NCBI GenBank assembly: GCA_026770585.1
Contig: MU646640.1
Coordinates: 93,896-104,171, forward strand
Length of the DNA: 10,276 bases
Origin: Baffinella frigidus
Taxonomy: Eukaryota > Cryptophyceae > Cryptomonadales > Baffinellaceae
Direction: 5' to 3'
The translations under genes were made by a program, and so were the position numbers. Each line of letters starts with the position of its first letter. Position 1 is the stretch's first letter. The notes under the pieces are model-generated. The model had not been told where the DNA came from and searched no databases. It was given only the letters and a program-made list of their open reading frames with translations. This document shows positions 6,061 through 10,276 of this stretch, piece after piece.

Positions 6061-6142
6061 CCGACGCAGATTGTCTCCTGTCTCTGAATGGTGAGGTGGG
6101 AGTGAGAGGCGGCGTGAGTGTAATACAAAGCACCAAAGCACC
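6061..6142 (-). repeat. Dispersed repeat R, copy B
   Basis: The reverse complement reads GGTGCTTTGGTGCTTTGTATTACACTCACG, CTCCCACCTCACC, then AGAGACAGGAGACAATCTGCGTCGG. It matches 1112-1222 and 8749-9060. It preserves an uninterrupted form of the site where the M element at 8912-9044 sits. Confidence 0.8.
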
Positions 6143-6297
6143 ACATACTTCCTATTTGCTGCCCCATGCCGTAAGGGTGCACACCCTAATTCCGGCGCTC
6201 TACTGTATTGCTTACCGTAGCACCGTAGGAAATATCAGAAATAGATTGATGGAATTATGGTGTCCACCCTTAGAAGGATAGAGGGGTCACGATAGAG

Positions 6298-6545
6298 GGT
6301 TTGGGGTTTAGGGTTTAGGGTTTAGGGTTTAGGATTTAGGGTTTAGAGTTTCAGGTTGAGGGTTTAGCGTTTAGGGTTAGGGGGTTAGGGGGTCAGGGGT
6401 TAGGGTTGAGGGGTGAGGGGTGAGGGGTTAGGGGTTAGGGGTGAGAAATCAGGGGGTAGGGGTTAGGGGTTAGGGGTTGGAGATTGGGGGTTGGGGGTTG
6501 GGGGTGTAGTGTTTTAGGGCTTGGGTTTTAGGGTTTAGAGGTTGT
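6298..6545 (+). repeat. Interstitial telomere-type repeat tract 1 (TTTAGGG and variants)
   Basis: It starts with four to five clean GGGTTTA units, then decays into GGGTTAG, GGGGTTAGGGGTGAG and GGGGGTTGGGGGTTG variants, all G-rich on the plus strand. TTTAGGG is the Arabidopsis-type telomere unit, found also in many algae. Unique sequence on both sides shows it is internal, not a chromosome end. Confidence 0.9.
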
Positions 6546-6586
6546 TTGGACTGCTCCGAGAGCACTTTTCCCAGGGCCTATGGTTC

Positions 6587-6620
6587 AGGGTTTAGACAAT
6601 AAACTCTGGTTCTAAACCCT
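6587..6620. repeat. Telomere-type foldback at the edge of tract 1
   Basis: AGGGTTTAGA (6587-6596) is answered by TCTAAACCCT (6611-6620) across a 14-base loop, so the G-rich strand switches sides here. Confidence 0.7.
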
Positions 6621-6809
6621 AAGCCCAAGAGGGAGTCCACGGGCGGCTGAACTAGCGGTCCCTCAGGGTTGTGCTCGCGGCGCAAACGATTTGACCACTT
6701 GAGCAACCATACAGGCGAAAAGTGACTGAATGGGAAATATTTTTAATCGGTGGTTAAAGTTGACCCAGGAGGAAACCTCGATAAATTTGTCGAAAAGGCG
6801 AGGCCTTCC
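6621..6809. other. Stretch with no recognised feature
   Basis: AT-richer sequence with a small run AAATATTTTTAATCGG. I see no tRNA fold, repeat or convincing open frame. Confidence 0.4.
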
Positions 6810-6931
6810 TACAGGGGTGCCTCGCTCATAAGAAACCGCCAATCCCCCTGTGACCACCATAGGGCCCTAGGCATAGCCCTGCTGTAGGGTCCTAGGGGGT
6901 GGCGCTTTCTTATGAGCGAGGTACCCCTGTA
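6810..6931 (+). mobile_element. M foldback element copy 4
   Basis: TACAGGGGTGCCTCGCTCATAAGAAACCGCC to GGCGCTTTCTTATGAGCGAGGTACCCCTGTA, interior GACCACCATAGGGCCCTAGGCATAG in plus orientation, TA at both edges. Confidence 0.93.
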
Positions 6932-6949
6932 GAGCTCCTACGAGAAACC

Positions 6950-7130
6950 AGGGCCTAGGGGCCCTACGGCCTACCGTAGTCAATGTCGTAGGTTTAACTC
7001 CCCTGAATTTACATGTAGGCCGTTAACCTGTGAGTATCAGCCTCGAACTCTGAGTGCTGGGTCCTATGCCATTAGTGGCCAGTGGGCTCATACGCCCTAC
7101 CGTAGGGCCCTAGGACCTGCCTAGGACCTA
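6950..7130. repeat. Possible decayed M interiors
   Basis: GGCCTAGGGGCCCTACGGCCTACCGTAG (6952-6979) and GGGCTCATACGCCCTACCGTAGGGCCCTAGG (7084-7114) share the M interior words without intact ends. The first contains a perfect hairpin CTACGG-CCTA-CCGTAG at 6964-6979. They may be relics or merely similar CCTAGG-rich sequence. Confidence 0.35.
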
Positions 7131-7181
7131 TTGGCCATCAAATTTGACGGCCTGGCCACTTAAGGGATAAAGGACCTAAAG

Positions 7182-7308
7182 GATAGGATCACCTCACTCA
7201 TAAAAAAAGCGCCCCCCCCCCTAGGACCACCGTAGGGCCCTACATGTAGGCATGGTCCTAACAAGGTCCTAGCGGAAGGTGGTTTCTTGTGAGAGAGGTA
7301 CCCCTGTA
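7182..7308 (+). mobile_element. M foldback element copy 5, diverged
   Basis: The left end is eroded (GATCACCTCACTCATAAAAAAAGCGCC) while the right end GGTGGTTTCTTGTGAGAGAGGTACCCCTGTA is better kept. Interior plus orientation. The left end abuts a CTAAAGGA word like the right end of repeat X (7167-7184). Confidence 0.85.
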
Positions 7309-7450
7309 CAAAGGTCTCTTAGCGAACGGTGGAGCGTTGAGGAGAGCCGACCATCCACACAGCGGGCTACGAAGGGATTGTCGGGCAGGAAATGCCCGAG
7401 TTTCCGTTATCGTTTCGGTAGGAACCCCTTCTATGTCCCTGAGGGATGCC
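7309..7450. other. Spacer with a small hairpin
   Basis: CGGGCA-GGAAA-TGCCCG (7382-7398) is a perfect 6-bp stem. Nothing else is recognised; open frames here start within the preceding M element. Confidence 0.4.
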
Positions 7451-7571
7451 TACAGGGGTACCTCGCTCATAAGAAATCGTCCACCCCCTAGAACAACCAT
7501 AGGGCCCTAGGCACATCCCTACTGTAGGGTCCTAGGGGGTTGCGTTTTCTTATGAGCGAGGTACACCTGTA
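7451..7571 (+). mobile_element. M foldback element copy 6
   Basis: TACAGGGGTACCTCGCTCATAAGAAATCG to TGCGTTTTCTTATGAGCGAGGTACACCTGTA, plus interior orientation, TA at both edges. Confidence 0.93.
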
Positions 7572-7654
7572 CCGTAGGGTCCCAGGTCTTATCGCTCAGG
7601 GGTTATTCAAAATCCCTTCGAAGTCCGGTGTGTGGGGAGTAAGCTCATTACCAA

Positions 7655-7701
7655 CTTTTTTTGCCAGCTCAGACCCTGCGTGCTGAGTCCCACAGGGGCA
7701 C
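7655..7701 (+). repeat. 47-bp direct repeat, unit A (empty version)
   Basis: CTTTTTTTGCCAG, then ACCCTGCGTGCTGAGTCC and CACAGGGGCAC. It recurs at 7867-7915, where the last eleven bases form the left end of an M element. Confidence 0.85.
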
Positions 7702-7735
7702 ACGGGTGGGGTGTGGAACGTCCGGGTAACCCGTG

Positions 7736-7863
7736 TACAGGGGTACCTTGCTCATAAGAAACCGCCCCCCCTCCTGGGACCACCATAGGACCCTAGGAAT
7801 GGTCCTACATGTACTGTAAGGTCCTAGGGAGCGGCGGTTTCTTATGAGCGAGGCACCCGTGTA
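7736..7863 (+). mobile_element. M foldback element copy 7
   Basis: TACAGGGGTACCTTGCTCATAAGAAACCGCC to GGCGGTTTCTTATGAGCGAGGCACCCGTGTA. The centre has an extra CATGTACTG compared with most copies, giving 128 bp. Confidence 0.93.
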
Positions 7864-7866
7864 TGC

Positions 7867-7915
7867 CTTTTTTTTGCCAGCCTAGGACCCTGCGTGCTGA
7901 GTCCTACAGGGGCAC
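7867..7915 (+). repeat. 47-bp direct repeat, unit B (joined to an M element)
   Basis: CTTTTTTTTTTGCCAGCCTAGGACCCTGCGTGCTGAGTCC is followed by TACAGGGGCAC, about 213 bp after unit A and only three bases after copy 7 ends. Confidence 0.85.
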
Positions 7916-8023
7916 GCTCATAAGAAACCGTCCCCCCCCCCGGGACCACCATAGGGCCCTAGGCGGAGGCCTACTGTAGGGTCCTAGGGGGGGGCGGTTT
8001 CTTATGAGCGAGGTACCCCTGTA
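7905..8023 (+). mobile_element. M foldback element copy 8 with altered left end
   Basis: The left arm reads TACAGGGGCACGCTCATAAGAAACCG, missing the ACCTC present in other copies; the right arm GGCGGTTTCTTATGAGCGAGGTACCCCTGTA is intact. The odd left end equals the ACAGGGGCAC of the neighbouring 47-bp repeat. Confidence 0.92.
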
Positions 8024-8124
8024 CCCCACGTTGGTCAACAGTCTTTACCGTCTGGATTTCCAAAATCTTGACTGGACACTGCGTAGTGGGGTGGGGCTAA
8101 GATTCCCGTGTGTTTCCTGACGTG

Positions 8125-8245
8125 TACAGGGGTACCTCGCTCATAAGAAACCGCCTTCCCCTAGGACCCTACAGTAGGCGTATGCCTAGGGCCCTACGGT
8201 GGTCCTGGGGGGGGGGCAGTTTCTTATGAGCGAAGTACCCCTGTA
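8125..8245 (-). mobile_element. M foldback element copy 9
   Basis: TACAGGGGTACCTCGCTCATAAGAAACCGCC to GGCAGTTTCTTATGAGCGAAGTACCCCTGTA, interior minus orientation, TA at both edges. Confidence 0.93.
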
Positions 8246-8295
8246 CTCCACTCCCCACGACCGTGTCTCCGTCTTAGACCCACCCCAGGTCCCCA

Positions 8296-8350
8296 GGTAC
8301 TAGCCTACTGTAGGATCCTCGGGGAGTGCAGGTTCTTGGGGTCGGGGTAC
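8296..8350 (+). mobile_element. Decayed right half of an M element
   Basis: AGCCTACTGTAGGATCCTCGGGGAGTGCAGGTTCTTGGGGTCGGGGTAC aligns with the interior and right arm of plus-oriented copies. It runs straight into copy 10 at a shared TAC, suggesting copy 10 inserted at or replaced its right end. Confidence 0.6.
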
Positions 8351-8466
8351 AGGGGTACCTTGCTCATAAGAAAGCCCCCCCCCTAGGACCACCATAGGGC
8401 CCTGGGCATAGCTCTTCTGCAGGGTCCTAGGAGAAGGCGCTTTCTTATGAACGAGGTACCCCTGTG
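8348..8466 (+). mobile_element. M foldback element copy 10
   Basis: TACAGGGGTACCTTGCTCATAAGAAAG to CGCTTTCTTATGAACGAGGTACCCCTGTG, plus interior orientation. The right-hand TA has become TG. Confidence 0.92.
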
Positions 8467-8531
8467 ATCTAATTTCGGAACAAGACAGAATCTTTCCCGC
8501 TATTGCTTCCAAAGCTTAAGATCAGGGTGGG

Positions 8532-8572
8532 TATGCTATTTTAGGCATAAAATCCCGGCTAAAAGTAGCATA
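8532..8572. repeat. Imperfect hairpin TATGCTATTTTA / TAAAAGTAGCATA
   Basis: Twelve and thirteen base arms with one bulged base around a 16-base loop. AT-rich and isolated, with no M-type ends. Confidence 0.6.
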
Positions 8573-8666
8573 GATCTGGACAGATGCTGTCTTCTTCCGA
8601 GATGAAATCGAGGTACGTCTCGCCACTCAGATAGGGACAACTTTTGAACAAGGAGTTGAACCTGAG

Positions 8667-8715
8667 CCCAAAACTCTAAACCCTGAACCTCAAAACGACG
8701 GAAGTTGAGGGTTGA
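8667..8715 (-). repeat. Short degenerate telomere-type remnant
   Basis: CTCTAAACCCTGAACCTCAAAAC followed by GTTGAGGGTTGAG combines CCCTAAA-like and GGGTTGA-like units on opposite strands. Confidence 0.5.
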
Positions 8716-8766
8716 GAGACCTTTCAAAGTCAGCACCAACATCAGACTTTGGTGCTTTGGTGCTTT

Positions 8767-8866
8767 GGGGGGATTGATGTGATCCGAAAGGAAAATTGGC
8801 TTTTCTGCAGAATAAGTTCCAGTGTCCACTTATGTTGGGAGCTCGAAGAACCTAAAGGACCTAAAT
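8767..8866 (+). mobile_element. Dispersed repeat X, copy 3 (100-bp insertion)
   Basis: Block 1 reads GGTGCTTT-GTATTACAC without a gap (1127-1142), while block 2 has 100 extra bases between GCTTT and GTATTACAC. These are repeat X from GGGGGGATTGATGTGATC to CCTAAAGGACCTAAAT. This gives both ends of this copy by comparison. Confidence 0.8.
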
Positions 8867-8911
8867 GTATTACACGCACAAAGTCTCGCACTCCCACCTC
8901 ACCGTAGAGGA

Positions 8912-9044
8912 GACAAAGGGGAACCTCGCTCATAAGAAACTGCCCCCCCCCCTGTACCCCCTATGACCACCATAGGGCCCTAGGCATAGGTCTATTGTAG
9001 GATCCTAGGGGAGGGCGGTTTCTTATGAGCGAGGTACCCCTGTA
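8912..9044 (+). mobile_element. M foldback element copy 11, inserted in repeat R
   Basis: The left end is eroded (ACAAAGGGGAACCTCGCTCATAAGAAACTGCC); the right end GGCGGTTTCTTATGAGCGAGGTACCCCTGTA is intact. An extra TGTACCCCC next to the left C run makes it 133 bp. GGAGAC stands on both sides, but repeat R copy B already has AGACAGGAGACA, so this need not be a target duplication. Confidence 0.92.
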
Positions 9045-9262
9045 GGAGACAATCTGCGACTGGCTGCCGGGGAAACCCTCGCGCATCAGACGGCGCGAGG
9101 GGTGCGGGGGCTGAGCGGGGCACTAGCCCGAGAACCCAGAGGGTGCAGCCTTGTCACTCCCTTAGAGCCTTGTGACTCCCTTTGATCAGACGGAGGGGGG
9201 GCTCCAGTAGCCCCCCCTCTTGGCCGAGAAGACGAGCGAGGGGAACGCGTCTGCATCTGGTG

Positions 9263-9473
9263 TAGGGTTGAGGGTTTAGGGTTTGGGGGTGAGGGGTGAG
9301 GGTTTCAAGTTTAGGGTTCAGAGTTTAGGGTTTAGTGTTTAGGGTTTATGGTTCAGGGTTCAGGGTTCAGGGTCTGGCGGTTTAGGGGGAGGGGTTTGGC
9401 GGGTCAGGGTGAGGGGTTTGGCGGTTTAGGGGGCGGGGTTTGGCGGTTTAGGGGAAGGGTTTAGGGTTTAGGG
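9263..9473 (+). repeat. Interstitial telomere-type tract 2, inside block 2
   Basis: It contains GGGTTTA, GGGTTCA and GGGGTTTGGCGGTTTA variants. Block 1 has GGTGTAGGGTTGGTCGCACG; block 2 has GGTGTAGGGTT, the tract, then GGGTCGCACG. The tract therefore begins and ends within a TAGGGTT already present at the site. Confidence 0.9.
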
Positions 9474-9873
9474 TCGCACGCTCAGGGAAGAATTCTTGCA
9501 CGATCGCAGAGGCCGAAGGCGGCTGCCACACTATCCGGATCCTGGCCTCCGAGTGTGTCTCCGAGGGTGTCTCCGAGGGTGCGCGGGCCGGCGTCTGGTC
9601 TGAGGATGCGCGCGTCAGCCGGGGGCCGCAGGGCGTCAGCCTGTGTCGGGAGCCGCTGCTCGGGAGCCGTGCAGGGTCGGACGAGAGCGTGCGCGCCAGT
9701 CGATCAGGGGGAGAAGTCGAGCGTGTTGCTGATGCCGACGCGTGCTCCTGGTCGTCGTGGCTTCTCCTGCCGATCATGGGGTGGCTCTCCACAGGTAATT
9801 GGGATCCCCTTGGGCTCTCCTCCCCCGAGCGCGGGCTGCGTTCCGACGAGAAGGTGGAGTCGCGCCACACAGC

Positions 9874-10276
9874 ATGCGCCGCATTGTGCGGGGGATCTTC
9901 CGATGGGAGCAGAAGGGCGGCGGTGGAGCCGCGCTGCAACGCATCGTTGGTGCCGTGTGTCGAGGAGACGCTCGACACGCGGAAGCTGCCGGCGGTGCGG
10001 ATACAAGACAGTCGGTCGGGCGACGCGGGCCTTGGAATTCCGGGAGAGAGATGGCGCGCGACGGAATCGTGGGAGAGATGGCGCGTGCTGAAGGCATCGT
10101 GGGATTTTCTGCTCCCATCAGAGCCCGTCGCCTCGCCAATGCTGTTGATCGCCTTAACCAGTTTGGGACCCCTGTCGCGATAAAGAGAGTCCCCGTCGGC
10201 ATGGTCCTGGTCGCGCGGCGCGCGCAAGCCAAGGATCTCTCGCAGGTGCCCCAGCGGGTCGAGCTGCTTCCGGAGC
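9874..10276 (+). CDS. Open frame of unknown function, partial at window end
   Basis: From ATG at 9874 the frame is open for 134 codons to the window edge. It begins MRRIVRGIFRWEQKGGGG, continues ALQRIVGAVCRGDARHAEAA, a doubled MARDGIVGE/MARAEGIVGF unit, RRLANAVDRLNQFGTPVAIK and VPVGMVLVARRAQAKDLSQ, and ends VELLPE. The block 1 paralogue at 1725 reads the same in this frame but has a stop where this copy has Gln (9910-9912, CAG). First codon positions are mostly G in the later half, as in real plus-strand coding DNA. A TAA at 9796-9798 lies upstream, preceded by CACAGGTAATTG, which could be a splice donor for an earlier exon. Minus-strand frames are also open. No domain is recognised; the VAIK-like string alone does not make a kinase. 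Confidence 0.4.
   Translation, partial: MRRIVRGIFRWEQKGGGGAALQRIVGAVCRGDARHAEAAGGADTRQSVGRRGPWNSGREMARDGIVGEMARAEGIVGFSAPIRARRLANAVDRLNQFGTPVAIKRVPVGMVLVARRAQAKDLSQVPQRVELLPE

Larger units (their letters stand above)
8749..10276 (+). repeat. Segmental duplication, block 2 (continues past the window)
   Basis: Collinear with 1112-1977 but interrupted by X (8767-8866), M copy 11 (8912-9044), a telomere-type tract (9263-9473) and about 330 bp (roughly 9525-9855) absent from block 1. Inside that extra part a 12-bp unit GTGTCTCCGAGG is doubled (9555-9578). The last 112 bases, 10165-10276, match 1866-1977 at 111 positions. Confidence 0.85.

Noticed and set aside
6298-6545. Chromosome end
   Set aside because: Unique and repeat-family sequence continues on both sides and the units are degenerate, so this is an interstitial tract.
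6640-6720. Possible tRNA
   Set aside because: No acceptor stem closes and no TTCGAATC-type T arm is present on either strand.
8912-9050. GGAGAC as a 6-bp target duplication of M
   Set aside because: Other M copies show only TA at their edges, and repeat R copy B already holds the GAGACAGGAGACA arrangement without an element.
10141-10190. Protein kinase from the string GTPVAIKRV
   Set aside because: No glycine loop precedes it and no HRD or DFG motif follows in the paralogue at 1866-2465.
9448-10227. Minus-strand open frame of 259 codons in block 2
   Set aside because: It runs out into the telomere-type tract, and the plus frame at 9874 has better first-position G bias and residue make-up. 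It is not excluded, but not listed as a gene.

Overview
The window reads as nuclear DNA of a eukaryote, most likely a microalga. The evidence is a spliced RWP-RK-type transcription factor gene with a GT-AG intron, interstitial TTTAGGG-type telomere repeats, a dense cluster of short foldback transposons, and the absence of any bacterial operon layout. RWP-RK proteins are typical of plants and algae and also occur in some other protists. A cryptophyte or green alga would fit, but I cannot fix the lineage from this sequence alone.

Layout. 1-664: GC-rich sequence with a copy of a dispersed repeat (here called X) and a Ser/Arg/Glu-rich open frame. 665-1079: two foldback elements (family M) around a short helical-looking open frame. 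1112-2465: duplication block 1, with a second copy of X inserted, a disrupted plus-strand frame of unknown function and a 162-bp tandem repeat. 2466-4580: no recognisable gene, but many structured sequences: a 580-bp region between 43-bp inverted repeats, a nearly perfect 127-bp foldback, a GC hairpin with a T run, a 42-bp tandem array and short palindromes. 4583-5629: a heat-shock-element-like array followed by the RWP-RK gene in two exons. 5781-9044: twelve recognisable M elements in all are in the window, ten of them here, mixed with a telomere-type tract and decayed repeats. 8749-10276: duplication block 2, diverged from block 1 and interrupted by an M element, a copy of X and a second telomere-type tract. 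It ends in an open frame that leaves the window and matches block 1 at 111 of 112 bases.

Only the RWP-RK gene gets a functional call. The rest is mainly a record of repeats invading duplicated DNA. Comparing blocks 1 and 2 gives filled and empty versions of several insertions, so ends and target sites can be read directly. The M family (about 120 bp, ends TACAGGGG...CCCCTGTA, TA on both sides, no coding capacity) and the short element X (shared right end, different left ends) look like the least described material here.
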